This document shows positions 53,266-62,244 of a DNA stretch of 64,000 bases, piece after piece. Source of the stretch: Micrococcaceae bacterium Sec5.1. GTDB lineage: Bacteria > Actinomycetota > Actinomycetes > Actinomycetales > Micrococcaceae. The notes below the pieces were generated by a model. The model had not been told where the DNA came from. It worked only from the letters and a program-made list of their open reading frames with translations, and did not search any database. The translations under genes and the position numbers were made by a program. Every line of letters begins with the position of its first letter. The stretch's first letter is position 1. The stretch is from positions 806,001 to 870,000 of the forward strand of contig CP143430.1 in the NCBI GenBank assembly GCA_039636795.1, read 5' to 3'.

Positions 53266-53643
53266 ATGAAGCTCAGCGCGAAAGCTCAGCGCTCCGGCGG
53301 CCGGTGGGCAATCGAGGTACCCGAAATTCAGGGCCTCTACACGCAGGCAAAGCGCCTGGAACAGGTGGAAACGATGGTCAAAGACGCGGCAGCGCTGATG
53401 ACGGGTCGTCCAGAAACAGACTTCGTCGTGGAAGTAATCCCCGAAGTCGACAAGTCGACGATGGAAGCAGTGGAGGCTGCCAACGAGTACGCCAAACAGG
53501 CTGCGGAAATGCAACGGAAGGCCACTGAGCAGGCCCGCTTTGCCGCGACCGCGATGAAGGCCTCAGGAATGACCGTTCGCGACATCGGGTCCATCATGGG
53601 AGTCTCTTTCCAACGGGCGAGCCAGATCCTCAAAGGCTCGTAG
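53266..53643 (+). CDS. HicB-like antitoxin with helix-turn-helix, no HicA partner
   Basis: 125 residues. The N-terminal ~55 residues have the HicB partial RNase H fold (RWAIEVPEIQGLYTQAKRLE, with regular VETMVKDAAALMTG helix). A helical spacer and a C-terminal HTH follow (MTVRDIGSIMGVSFQRASQI). ATG at 53266 has GGAGA five bases upstream; the frame opens earlier at 53122 without coding character. HicB normally neutralises a HicA RNase, but no HicA-like ORF lies beside it. It may act alone as a repressor. Confidence 0.78.
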   Translation: MKLSAKAQRSGGRWAIEVPEIQGLYTQAKRLEQVETMVKDAAALMTGRPETDFVVEVIPEVDKSTMEAVEAANEYAKQAAEMQRKATEQARFAATAMKASGMTVRDIGSIMGVSFQRASQILKGS

Positions 53644-53756
53644 CTGGCCGGATTGGGCAGCGCTTCGACGCCGTGCATGGCGTCGTGTGAGGAATGTTGC
53701 ATTGCCGTAACACGCGTTTTCAACTACTGTCAGGATCTAACGAGACGAGGTGAACG

Positions 53757-53966
53757 ATGAGCGATATCAGCGATTGGGATGACGATCACAAGCACTCGCA
53801 CACATCCTCATGCGACCACCAGCGCGCTCGCTCTCTGGACGTTGGCCCGGCGCGGGAAACCCCTGAGCAGTATGCGGAGAGAGTCGATACCATTACCAAC
53901 GACCCTCACCGCATCGAGAAGCGCAAGCACATAGCTGCAGCTCTCACCGTACCGCGTCGCCGCTAG
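53757..53966 (+). CDS. Small His-rich hypothetical protein
   Basis: 69 residues: an N-terminal metal-ligand-rich patch (DWDDDHKHSHTSSCDHQ), then TPEQYAERVDTITNDPHRIE and a basic end. ATG at 53757 has GAGGTG five bases upstream. No family was recognised. The PEQYAxxVxxI motif recurs in the next gene. Confidence 0.5.
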   Translation: MSDISDWDDDHKHSHTSSCDHQRARSLDVGPARETPEQYAERVDTITNDPHRIEKRKHIAAALTVPRRR

Positions 53967-53970
53967 ACCT

Positions 53971-54495
53971 TTGCTTGAACTAGTCGAAGCCGAGCATAAG
54001 CATCGTCAGTTCCTACACCTATTCTGGTGCGGTCCCATACCTTTTCGTGAAGCGAAACATCGCCGAACACCGCATCCAGAGCAGTACGCGATCGAAGTCC
54101 AATCCATCGTTCGCAACCTTCGCCCCCGTGCGAAGTATCCGGAGAGAATGCACATCTGCTACCTGGATGAGTATGAACTCGTGAAATCCGTCGCCTGGGC
54201 CAGGTTCGTAGGGTCTACGGATGGACACCATCGTGCATCGTTCTACGTACTCGCCACACACCTGCTGTTCACTCGGCAGGGCGCCGGACAACAGACGTAC
54301 ACGCACGTGATAGGCGATCTTATTGAGCTGGCGCAAGACGCGTCGGACTTCAAGTCTCTGACTGTCACTGCACTCGTTCATCCGGACAATGTCGCATGTA
54401 GGACGCTTCTTACACACAATCATTGGGTGCATTCGGACATGGACGTGGACGGGCTGCACGAGGAGTGGGCCCTCGTCGTGAAGGTCCAAGACTAG
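53971..54495 (+). CDS. GNAT-like acetyltransferase protein
   Basis: 174 residues. The C-terminal half resembles the GNAT fold: FYVLATHLLFTRQGAGQQTY in the place of the acetyl-CoA loop, TVTALVHPDNVACRTLLTHN, HWVHSDMDVDGLHEEWALVV as the final strand pair. The N-terminal part has HPEQYAIEVQSIVRNLRPRA, like the motif in the preceding small protein. TTG start at 53971 is uncertain; ATG at 54148 would keep only the core. The upstream stop codon is four bases away, so the two genes are likely cotranscribed. Acetyl-CoA binding is inferred. Confidence 0.55.
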   Translation: MLELVEAEHKHRQFLHLFWCGPIPFREAKHRRTPHPEQYAIEVQSIVRNLRPRAKYPERMHICYLDEYELVKSVAWARFVGSTDGHHRASFYVLATHLLFTRQGAGQQTYTHVIGDLIELAQDASDFKSLTVTALVHPDNVACRTLLTHNHWVHSDMDVDGLHEEWALVVKVQD

Positions 54496-54532
54496 CCCTG
54501 GCGAGCCATTCGTTCACTGGTCCGCCTAAGGG

Positions 54533-56191
54533 TCACACCGCATACAGGTGTGCATTGGTGGTGGTCGCGTCGATGCTCACCTTGAGGCTGGTTAGATCAT
54601 TGGGGATCGTGGCGGGGTGCCTGAGCTGGAGCGTGCCACGGGCCGGGATCGTGTGGGTTTTCGTGGACTCGCCCACCATCGATGTCACAGTTGCTCCAGC
54701 AGCGCCCGTCACCGTGGCCGTGAGCTCGCGCGTGGATCCGGGTATGTTCTGCCGGTACTGCGGGTACAAGATGGTTGCCGAGTAGGGGTTGCCTGAGGTT
54801 GCGGTGAGGATGTCGTCACGGTGACTTGTGGAGCTGTCAGCCACGGCAAGCCCGGACTTCGTCAGGACCATGACGTGGCCGGCGTCGCGCGCTGCATCGA
54901 GGTAGTCCATGGTTGCTGTGAAGTCAGCCAGAGACATATACCCGGGGGAGCCGATGTTGTTGGAGTGCCACATCATCACGACGCCGACCTTCCAGTCCCG
55001 TGATCGGTCAATCAGCGTTTTGGCTGCGGTGAGGGTGTAGGAATCGACGCTGTAGTGGATTTGGCCGTCTCGGAGGACGCCGTCGATGGGTCGGTAGTAG
55101 GAATCCATGAAGTACCCGGAGGCGAGTGCGTGATATGCCGAGATGAGTGACCCTGCGTACGTGTCGGTCCAACCGGCGATGGTGTCCGAAGGCATGTACC
55201 CGTCGTAGGACATGGCCGAGCCGCCTGGGGGTGCGAAACAGTCGATCGGAATGCGTGGCATTTTTACCCGGAGTGTCTGCAGGGCGCCGATCAGGGTGGT
55301 TTCGATGGCTGCGTCGCCTGTTGCATTGAGATGGTTGGAGCCGTGATTCCACACTTCGCCGCCGCTCTCGATGCAGTATTTTTGCATTGTCGTGAACTCG
55401 GACGGATCAATCGGTGTCCCACAGATCGACTCTGAGGTTGAGACGCGAGTGAACGGAAGTCCACGCTTTACTAGTTCCGGTAGGACCCTGGTACGAAATT
55501 CCACTGGGGCGTCGTCGAAGCGGAGGGCAATAGCACCGTTACCGTTGGTGCCTATCCGGCCACCTTTGCGAGCAGTTAGCCGCTGTTGAAGGATCGAACG
55601 ACGAATGGGACCGGGATCGTTGGAACCAACGCCGTCGGCTGGCGCCCACGCCTGATCTGCACCGGCGAGGGTGCGGGCTCGTTTGAACTCAATCGGTGCG
55701 ACGTCGCCATCCTCCATTGAGGTGAACGTTTGAATGCTTCCGTCGCCGACGGGGAACTTCACGAAGATTCCGGGCCGTTCGCGTGGCAGACCTAGCGCGC
55801 GGGCGACCACTACATTGGACACGACGTAGACGCCGGGGGCAATCGTGGCGAGGTCGGCGGTCGAGGTGAGTGCGGTGTCGTGCCAGAATATTGAGCTGGG
55901 CACCTCTGTCCATGCTGACGTGAGACCGCTGAGTCGGGACTGAAGGAACAGTCTGGTGCCAGACACTTCAATGGACTGGTAGATGCGAGTGAGCGCACCC
56001 GAACTACCCACCGACACCGTAGTAAGAGCGCCAGGGCGAGAACTGGGCAGACCTAGCCTCTCGGCGATCCTTCCATTGGTAACCCCATAGACACCAGACT
56101 TGAGGGCGTCCATGTCGTCTGTGGCTGCCAGCGTCCGCTGGTAAAACGACGCGCCAGCGAGCAAAGCAGCAAGCGCCGCATTCATTGCCAT
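54533..56191 (-). CDS. Prophage tail-fibre-like protein with polysaccharide deacetylase domain
   Basis: 552 residues with no signal peptide. The first ~190 residues hold two similar modules of the tail-fibre pyocin-knob type (SGVYGVTNGRIAERLGLP and PGVYVVSNVVVARALGLPRE, each followed by a beta segment with a conserved aromatic pattern). Residues ~225-470 are a NodB-like deacetylase: ALRFDDAP, VWNHGSNHLN (H-x3-H metal pair), CFAPPGGSAM, GVVMMWHSNNIG. A beta-sandwich tail follows. ATG at 56191, with another at 56185, overlaps a 30-codon ORF. This is a receptor-binding or capsule-modifying phage protein stranded next to tRNA-Ser(GCT). Confidence 0.75.
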   Translation of the reverse strand: MAMNAALAALLAGASFYQRTLAATDDMDALKSGVYGVTNGRIAERLGLPSSRPGALTTVSVGSSGALTRIYQSIEVSGTRLFLQSRLSGLTSAWTEVPSSIFWHDTALTSTADLATIAPGVYVVSNVVVARALGLPRERPGIFVKFPVGDGSIQTFTSMEDGDVAPIEFKRARTLAGADQAWAPADGVGSNDPGPIRRSILQQRLTARKGGRIGTNGNGAIALRFDDAPVEFRTRVLPELVKRGLPFTRVSTSESICGTPIDPSEFTTMQKYCIESGGEVWNHGSNHLNATGDAAIETTLIGALQTLRVKMPRIPIDCFAPPGGSAMSYDGYMPSDTIAGWTDTYAGSLISAYHALASGYFMDSYYRPIDGVLRDGQIHYSVDSYTLTAAKTLIDRSRDWKVGVVMMWHSNNIGSPGYMSLADFTATMDYLDAARDAGHVMVLTKSGLAVADSSTSHRDDILTATSGNPYSATILYPQYRQNIPGSTRELTATVTGAAGATVTSMVGESTKTHTIPARGTLQLRHPATIPNDLTSLKVSIDATTTNAHLYAV

Positions 56192-56274
56192 GGCAAGAGC
56201 ATTGACATCGCCAGCATCAGGTCCACGTTCGGCTCAATGATTGGCAGGCTGTAGGGCGGCAAAGATGAAGTCAC
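56182..56274 (-). CDS. 30-residue ORF translationally coupled to the tail-fibre gene
   Basis: GTG at 56274 has GGAAGGA five bases upstream and encodes a 30-residue peptide starting MTSSLPPYSLPIIEPNVD and ending SMLLPWQ. Its TGA falls inside the ATGGCAATGA start region of the tail-fibre gene, the compact spacing usual in phage operons. There are no homologues I can name. Confidence 0.4.
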   Translation of the reverse strand: MTSSLPPYSLPIIEPNVDLMLAMSMLLPWQ

Positions 56275-56346
56275 GTTGGTCCTTCCAGGGGCATGACAAA
56301 GGCCCCGACTGGTGATCGGAGCCTATCAAGACGTGAGAGTCTCGTG

Positions 56347-56526
56347 TCAGATAGTGGTGTCGAACTGTTGGTGTGTCTGTGGCAGAGGCTCAAGAGCCTG
56401 CCGCTCTTGGTCTGTCAGCCCGTATGGAACTGCCTTGTTGTACCGCTCAAGTGGTGTGAGTGGTCCGTGTGGGTGCCACGCCCGTGGTACCGCTTGATTA
56501 TGGGAGGTTTCGCGGAGCAGGGGGTC
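56347..56526 (-). pseudogene. Truncated phage-like ORF beside tRNA-Ser(GCT)
   Basis: An open frame of 59 codons with no start codon: DPLLRETSHNQAVPRAWHPH, then GPLTPLERYNKAVPYGLTDQ, ERQALEPLPQTHQQFDTTI. Codon and residue composition look real. It begins about a dozen bases from the tRNA terminator and precedes the 30-codon ORF and tail-fibre gene on the same strand. It looks like the 3' end of a phage structural gene cut off at the attachment site. Confidence 0.4.
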
Positions 56527-56538
56527 TTAAACGCAAAA

Positions 56539-56562
56539 GGTCCCGGTTCGAAAACCGGGACC
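56539..56562 (-). terminator. Terminator after tRNA-Ser(GCT)
   Basis: GGTCCCGGTT and AACCGGGACC form a perfect 10-base stem with a CGAA loop, followed by TTTTGCG on the minus strand. Confidence 0.85.
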
Positions 56563-56568
56563 AATTCG

Positions 56569-56656
56569 CGGAGACGGGGGGATTTGAACCCCCGGTGGAG
56601 TTGTGCCCCACACTTCATTAGCAGTGAAGCCCATTCGGCCGCTCTGGCACGTCTCC
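56569..56656 (-). tRNA. tRNA-Ser (anticodon GCT)
   Basis: Acceptor stem GGAGACG / CGTCTCC, D arm TGCCAGAGCGGCC, anticodon stem CTTCA/TGAAG with loop CTGCTAA giving GCT, a long variable arm and T arm GGGGGTTCAAATCCCCC. Discriminator G, no encoded CCA. A phage remnant adjoins its 3' side. Confidence 0.96.
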
Positions 56657-56800
56657 ATTTGCTATTGCTAGCCCACCAAGGATACGCAGAACGTGCCGTC
56701 CAGTGCAAAACCGCCTTCGATAAGCTGCCCATTTCGATGCCTCGCTGCCGGACATGCCGTTCGCACGGCATAGCGTGCAGCGAGCCATCGAAATGGAACG

Positions 56801-59074
56801 TCAGTTGCTCCCGGCCAGCACACGCCAGAGGAAGTGGTTGCTTCGCGCTTGGAGTGCGGCGGCCTGCCTGTTGTCCGAGGCGCCCGCATGCCCGCCCTCG
56901 AGTGCCTCGTGGAACCAGACATTCGGGATACCCATTGCCTGCATCCGCGCTGCCATCTTTCGGGCTTGGACGGGGCCTACCCGATCATCCGAGGTCGCAG
57001 TCCAAATGAAGGTTTCGGGGTACTCGACGCCGTCATGAAGCAGGTGATATGGCGAGAAGGTGCGGATGAACTCCCACTGCTCGGGCACGTCGGGGTCTCC
57101 ATATTCCGCGATCCATGAATATCCTGCGGAGAGTTTGGTGTAGCGGCGCATGTCCAGCAATGGCACGCCGCAGGACACCGCACCGAACAATTCGGGGTAC
57201 TGGGTCAGCATGTTGCCCACCAACAGCCCGCCATTTGAGCCGCCCACGCAACCGAGTCGACGGCGGCTGGTCACGCCGCGGGAGATCAGGTCCTGTGCCA
57301 CGGCGGCAAAGTCTTCGTAGGCGCGGTGCCGCCTTTCCTGCAGCGCGGCCCGGTGCCATGAGGGTCCGTATTCGCCGCCGCCACGGATGTTCGCCACAAC
57401 ATATACGCCGCCGCGTGTGTGCGAGCCGGGACCGTCAGCCAAGGCAGCAGCGGAAGTGCGGCGCTCCAGCCAAGCCCTGCCAATGGTGCCACTGTAGGCG
57501 GGGGTGCGTGAAACTTCGAAGCCGCCATAGCCGGAAAGCTGCGTAGGATTCTGTCCATCGAGGACCAGGTTCTTGGATGCCACCTGGAAGTAGGGGACTT
57601 TGGTCCCATCCGCCGAGACCGCGAAATGTTGTTGGACCTCATAGTCACCATCGTTGAAGAACGACGGGGAACGCTTTACCACCGCATGCTGGCTCGCCAC
57701 GCCTGCAGTCGGGTTGCCGGATGAAGCCACGCCGGATGAAGGAACCTCGCCAGCGCTGAGGGTGCCGCGGGTGAGGGTAGTGGGCGTAGTGAAACCCGTG
57801 GCGACCAACCAGTAGTCATTTCCCGCCCCGAAATCGTCTTCGTCGTCCACGGCATACGCATTGACGTCGTGAAGCGGCGGGCACGCGTCCAGTACGGTGG
57901 CGACCCAGCCGGCGTCGGAATCCACACGGGAAGGGTCCAGCACCCTGATTTCGGAAGAGACGTCGCGCAGGAGGTTGAGCAGCAGATAGTCCTTGGTCCA
58001 ACTCCATGACTGCAGCGACGTGTGATCATCGGGGGTAAACAGCACCACAAATTGCCGCGATCCAGCCAAGTAGCCCTCGAAGTCCGCGGCGAGCAAGGAA
58101 CCGGCTGGGTAGGTAACGCCGGAAACGTCCCAGTCCTTCTGAGGACGGAACATCAGCCACTCTCGGTGGGCGCTGATGTTCACGTCGGTGGGCGCGTCGA
58201 TCGCAACCCACGAGTCGTCGCGAAGCAGCCACGTATTGCGGTTGTAGAAGTCGATGTAATCTACGGCGAAGGTCCGTTCGAAGCCCGGGGTTGAGTCGTG
58301 GGCCACGATGGCCAGCATGTGGTCTTCGGGGATGTCGAAGATCCGCTCGGCCTGGGCAAGGGATTGGCCGCGACGCAGTTTCACGCCGGTCCGGGCGTAC
58401 GAGGAGGTGGTTGCAGGCAACCCCTCTGCCGTACTGGAGACCAGCAGCGTGTCCGCATCCAGCCAACTCACGTTGCCTTTTGCCGTGGGCAGATCGAATC
58501 CGCCAGCGGCAGGGTCAACAAAGGTGCGGGATTCGACGTCGAACTCGCGGTGACGGTTGGCGTCACCACCATCGGGGGACAGCGAAAGCATCGCGAAGCG
58601 GTACGTGCCCCCGTCCAAAGGACGGAGGAACCCGGCTCCATGAAACACCCACTCGACGCCTTCCGCGGCGGCGAGGGCATCGATATCCAGCAGTATGTCC
58701 CATTCGGGTGCCTCGGAAACGTAGCTCTCCCAGGTTGTTCGCCGCCAAAGACCCTTGGGGTGCTCCTGGTCCTTCCAGAAGTTGTAGTAGTAATCGCCGC
58801 GCTTGTTCACCATGGCAATCCGGTCCGTCGAGTCCAGGACCTCCAGAATGCCGGCTTCAACCGCTGCGTAGTCTGTGTCCTCCAGCAAATCCTCGGTTCG
58901 CGCGTTTTGTTCGCGGACCCAGGCCAGCTGTTCTTCGCCGTGAATGTCCTCCAACCACACGTTCTCATCCGTGGGTTCGGGTGCAATGGTCGCAGCATGG
59001 CGAGGCCCGGACTTGGTCTCCGGATCCGTGTCATTGTCAGGAAGGGGCGTCTGATCAGCTTCTGTGGTGGTCAT
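56801..59074 (-). CDS. Prolyl oligopeptidase family serine peptidase (S9A)
   Basis: 757 residues. An N-terminal seven-bladed propeller-type region starts DENVWLEDIHGEEQLAWVRE. The C-terminal hydrolase has nucleophile Ser in VGGSNGGLLVGNML, Asp in TATSDDRVGP and His in EALEGGHAGASDN. YVVANIRGGGEYGPSWH is a family hallmark. No signal peptide is visible, so it is likely cytoplasmic and cuts short proline-containing peptides. ATG at 59074; a frame extension to 59110 is unneeded. Confidence 0.93.
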   Translation of the reverse strand: MTTTEADQTPLPDNDTDPETKSGPRHAATIAPEPTDENVWLEDIHGEEQLAWVREQNARTEDLLEDTDYAAVEAGILEVLDSTDRIAMVNKRGDYYYNFWKDQEHPKGLWRRTTWESYVSEAPEWDILLDIDALAAAEGVEWVFHGAGFLRPLDGGTYRFAMLSLSPDGGDANRHREFDVESRTFVDPAAGGFDLPTAKGNVSWLDADTLLVSSTAEGLPATTSSYARTGVKLRRGQSLAQAERIFDIPEDHMLAIVAHDSTPGFERTFAVDYIDFYNRNTWLLRDDSWVAIDAPTDVNISAHREWLMFRPQKDWDVSGVTYPAGSLLAADFEGYLAGSRQFVVLFTPDDHTSLQSWSWTKDYLLLNLLRDVSSEIRVLDPSRVDSDAGWVATVLDACPPLHDVNAYAVDDEDDFGAGNDYWLVATGFTTPTTLTRGTLSAGEVPSSGVASSGNPTAGVASQHAVVKRSPSFFNDGDYEVQQHFAVSADGTKVPYFQVASKNLVLDGQNPTQLSGYGGFEVSRTPAYSGTIGRAWLERRTSAAALADGPGSHTRGGVYVVANIRGGGEYGPSWHRAALQERRHRAYEDFAAVAQDLISRGVTSRRRLGCVGGSNGGLLVGNMLTQYPELFGAVSCGVPLLDMRRYTKLSAGYSWIAEYGDPDVPEQWEFIRTFSPYHLLHDGVEYPETFIWTATSDDRVGPVQARKMAARMQAMGIPNVWFHEALEGGHAGASDNRQAAALQARSNHFLWRVLAGSN

Positions 59075-59134
59075 CGCCCCATCCAAGCAACACTTTTCAA
59101 CTGGAAGCAAGTCACGCAGAAGTTAGGCTTGAGC

Positions 59135-61120
59135 GTGGCTAAATCGCAAATCAATCGTGTTGCCCTCATTGGGGCCGGCCCCCGGGGCACAAGTGTCCTT
59201 GAGCGGTTGCTCGCGAATTGGGCTGCGGGGGCCACCAGCCGCGCAAACCGGACCGATACACAGTCCCGCACACTGCACATCCACGTTGTGGATCCTTTTC
59301 CTGCCGCGTCAGGCCATGTGTGGCAGCCGGAGCAGTCCAGGCTGTACCTGATGAACACGCAGGCGTTCTATCCGACGCTCATCCCTGAAGACCCCAAGCT
59401 CGCGCCGCCCCTCGCAGGCGGTTCCTTCGACCAGTGGCGCGCTGCCCGACGTCGTGATGGAGAGGGCCTGGACGATGCCGAAAAGGCGGAGTTGGCCACA
59501 CTCGAGTCCCACGATTTTCCCAGCCGGGCGCTCTACGGACGGTACCTGCGGCAGACTTTGGCAGAGCTGCTTCAGCGAATACCCGACGGCGTGGAGGTCA
59601 CCTTCCATGACACGTCGGCCGTAGCGGCACGCCCGGTCCCGGCCAGCTCAGGCATCACAACTGGGCAAGCGTTCGACGTCGAACTCGCCGACGGCTCTAC
59701 GCTCACCGTCGGCTCCGTGGTCCTCGCGCTGGGGCATATCGAGTCCCGTTTGAATCCCGAGCAGCGTTCGTTCCAACGGGCGGCCGATGAACACGGCCTC
59801 CTCTATTTCCCGCCTGCACCGCCGGCCGACGTCGACTGGCAGCGGGTGCCGGATAACGAGCCCGTCCTGGTGCGTGGGATGGGACTGAATTTCTTCGATG
59901 TCATGGGCCAGCTGACTGAGGGGCGCGGGGGCAAGTTCGTCGAAGCCGGCGTACCGGGAGCCGGAGTTCTCGAGTACCGGCCCTCTGGCAGGGAACCCCG
60001 GATCATCGCAGCGTCCCGGCGGGGCACCCCGTATCGGGCAAAGGCCGGCCTGACAGGGTATTACCCCCGCAGCATCACCATGCGTTATCTGACTGAGGCA
60101 GCGGTGGACCGTTTCAGAGCAGCCGGTATCCAGCCCGGATTCGACCATGATCTTTGGCCACTGCTGCACCGCGACGCCCTGTGGGCCTATTACTCCACCC
60201 TGGCAAGGTCGCAGCCTGCCGCTATTCGCGATGCGGCGCAGTTCCTCGCAGACCTCGTGGATGCTTTGCAGCCCCACGCCCACACCACTGCCAAGTGGGA
60301 AAGCGATGTCGCAGCCTTGGTGGACAAGCATGTGGTTGCCTCCCGCCGACTCAATGTCCGCGGGCTCGCTGCGCCGTTGGCCGGCCGGACGTTCGCGTCC
60401 CGCCGGGAACTGGATCTGGCCGTAACGGCATATCTTGACGACGATGCACGACGCTCCGCACTGGGCGAAGCGGATCCCGTGAAAATGGCAATTGGCGCCC
60501 TGCACACTGGCAGGGCGATCCTGAAGTCCGTTGTGGCTGATGGTGGTATCACGGACGAATCGTGGGTCGCTGAATTGCGCGGATGGTTCGAATCGTTCGT
60601 CGAAGGCCTTGCAAGCGGGGCGCCGGCACTGCGTTCGGAGCAGCTGGCTGCTTTGGCGCGTGCCGGCGTCGTTGGTTTCGTTGGGCCGGACCCGAAATTC
60701 AGTGTGGATAGAAGCGCCAAGGTTTTCCGGGCGGTCTCGCCGTGGGTCCACGACAAGCCAGCCGAGGCGCCCACTTTAATTGAAGCGATGTCGCCGGCCA
60801 ACCGGGTGGGCATGAATATTTCTCCGCTCCTGGAACAACTCATGGCCGACGGCCTTGTCCGAACCAAAATCATGATGAGCGCCGAGGGTACGCCGGTGCA
60901 GACAACCGGACTGGATGTGGAACCGCACCCGTATCGGCCTGTGGCGTCCAACGGCTCTGTGACCCGGGGGATGTATGTTTTGGGCCTGCAATTGTCGGCC
61001 ACCCAGTGGGGAACAGCCATTGCCGCGGAGGCGCGTCCAGCGACAGGGAAGGCCTTCGCCAGCGGCCAGCGAACCCTGCGGGATGCGGACGAAATCGCTA
61101 GTAGCATTCTGGAAAGCTAG
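59135..61120 (+). CDS. FAD/NAD(P)-binding protein (PF13454-type)
   Basis: About 661 residues. The N-terminal Rossmann motif is RVALIGAGPRGTSVLERLLA, followed by VDPFPAASGHVWQPEQSRLY, LVLALGHIES-type NAD(P) region and VRGMGLNFFDVMGQLTEGRG. The layout is that of the FAD-NAD(P)-binding family PF13454, putative monooxygenase- or HpaH-like proteins of unknown substrate. The GTG start at 59135 begins just before the Rossmann motif; the frame is open far upstream but that part is antisense to the peptidase gene. Divergent from the peptidase gene with a 60-base gap. Confidence 0.85.
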   Translation: MAKSQINRVALIGAGPRGTSVLERLLANWAAGATSRANRTDTQSRTLHIHVVDPFPAASGHVWQPEQSRLYLMNTQAFYPTLIPEDPKLAPPLAGGSFDQWRAARRRDGEGLDDAEKAELATLESHDFPSRALYGRYLRQTLAELLQRIPDGVEVTFHDTSAVAARPVPASSGITTGQAFDVELADGSTLTVGSVVLALGHIESRLNPEQRSFQRAADEHGLLYFPPAPPADVDWQRVPDNEPVLVRGMGLNFFDVMGQLTEGRGGKFVEAGVPGAGVLEYRPSGREPRIIAASRRGTPYRAKAGLTGYYPRSITMRYLTEAAVDRFRAAGIQPGFDHDLWPLLHRDALWAYYSTLARSQPAAIRDAAQFLADLVDALQPHAHTTAKWESDVAALVDKHVVASRRLNVRGLAAPLAGRTFASRRELDLAVTAYLDDDARRSALGEADPVKMAIGALHTGRAILKSVVADGGITDESWVAELRGWFESFVEGLASGAPALRSEQLAALARAGVVGFVGPDPKFSVDRSAKVFRAVSPWVHDKPAEAPTLIEAMSPANRVGMNISPLLEQLMADGLVRTKIMMSAEGTPVQTTGLDVEPHPYRPVASNGSVTRGMYVLGLQLSATQWGTAIAAEARPATGKAFASGQRTLRDADEIASSILES

Positions 61121-61234
61121 CTGCTTTTGCTGCACATCTGGTTCGCTATAAGGAGTTCCAAGCGCGGCTCGAGAAGGACGCCAAGCGCGCGGAGGAACCC
61201 GAGCTGGCTAAGAAGTAACGGGCCCTGCGCGGAT

Positions 61235-61271
61235 CCTGCCGGCTGCGTCTGGTCGGGAGGCAGCCGGCAGG
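61235..61271. terminator. Bidirectional terminator-like hairpin
   Basis: CCTGCCGGCTGC and GCAGCCGGCAGG, perfect 12-base arms with a 13-base loop, between the convergent FAD-protein and VOC genes. Confidence 0.75.
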
Positions 61272-61289
61272 AACCGGGCGTTCAGTGGT

Positions 61290-62075
61290 TTAGCTGGCTG
61301 GCGTCATATTCTGGATCACCTTGAAGACGGCACCTGTAGGGTCCGACAACGTGGCCAACCGTCCAAAGGGAGTATCTTCTGCAGCTTCCATAACGGTAGC
61401 GCCCAGGGCTGTGGCCTGTTCCACGGTGGCGTCGGTATCGTCAACCGCGAAATACACGCTCCACATGGACGGAACCTGCTCCGGAAGGAAACCGCCAGCG
61501 TCCATAATGCCGGCCTTGGCATCGTCACCAGCGCCCAGAGTGGTGTAGCGGAACTCCGGGGTATCGCTCATGACCGCAGTATCCCAACCGAAGACGTTTT
61601 GGTAGAAGCTGACGGCCGACTCGTAGTCCTTCGCGAGTAGCTCGTGCCATGCCGGGGCACCGGACTCTGCGGCGACCTCATAGCCCTTCATTTCACCGAA
61701 CTGCCAGGCTCCGATTGAGGCACCTGAAGAGTCGCCATACATGGCCATGCTGCCCTGTTCGGGAACATCCATGGGCTCGAGGTAGACCTGGCCTCCGTTG
61801 GCGGCAGCGGCCTCGGTGGTGGCTTTGATGTCGTCTGTGCGCAAGTAGGTTGACCACACATCCGGCATGGCACCCATGTCTTCCTGCTTCTGCATGATGC
61901 CCGCAACCATGCGCCCATCTTTGGAAGCTGTGATGTAGCCGCCGTACTTCTCCTGATCGCCCGTCTGGTAAGTCCAGCCAAAGAGTGCGCTGTAGAAGGA
62001 CTTGGCTTTTTCCGTATCGGATGTCATCAGATCAATCCAGCACGGTGCGCCGGTGGTGATGTCAGGCGTAGGCAT
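61290..62075 (-). CDS. Two-domain VOC superfamily protein
   Basis: 261 residues holding two VOC modules in tandem: GAPCWIDLMTSDTEKAKSFY with ALFGWTYQ, and GAPAWHELLAKDYESAVSFY with NVFGWDTAV. Ends PFGRLATLSDPTGAVFKVI. This layout is common in actinobacterial proteins related to hydroxylases and 27-kDa antigen-like proteins; the substrate is unknown. ATG at 62075. Confidence 0.9.
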   Translation of the reverse strand: MPTPDITTGAPCWIDLMTSDTEKAKSFYSALFGWTYQTGDQEKYGGYITASKDGRMVAGIMQKQEDMGAMPDVWSTYLRTDDIKATTEAAAANGGQVYLEPMDVPEQGSMAMYGDSSGASIGAWQFGEMKGYEVAAESGAPAWHELLAKDYESAVSFYQNVFGWDTAVMSDTPEFRYTTLGAGDDAKAGIMDAGGFLPEQVPSMWSVYFAVDDTDATVEQATALGATVMEAAEDTPFGRLATLSDPTGAVFKVIQNMTPAS

Positions 62076-62244
62076 AAGTGAGGCTCCTGTGTTTGCTCCG
62101 CGGCGAAAGCCACGGCTGTTTGTCGGCGGTTGTGAGGACAAGCAGAACACTATGCGGGGGCTATGACAGTTTCAATGATTTTCTGGGTGTCAGTTCTCAG
62201 ATCCGGATGAGAGTCCAACATCTGGCCCCGGTTTTAAGCCAAAA

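Noticed and set aside
58298..59134. Upstream extension of the FAD/NAD-binding protein frame
   Set aside because: It is antisense to the 5' end of the prolyl oligopeptidase gene, and the Rossmann motif starts right after the GTG at 59135.
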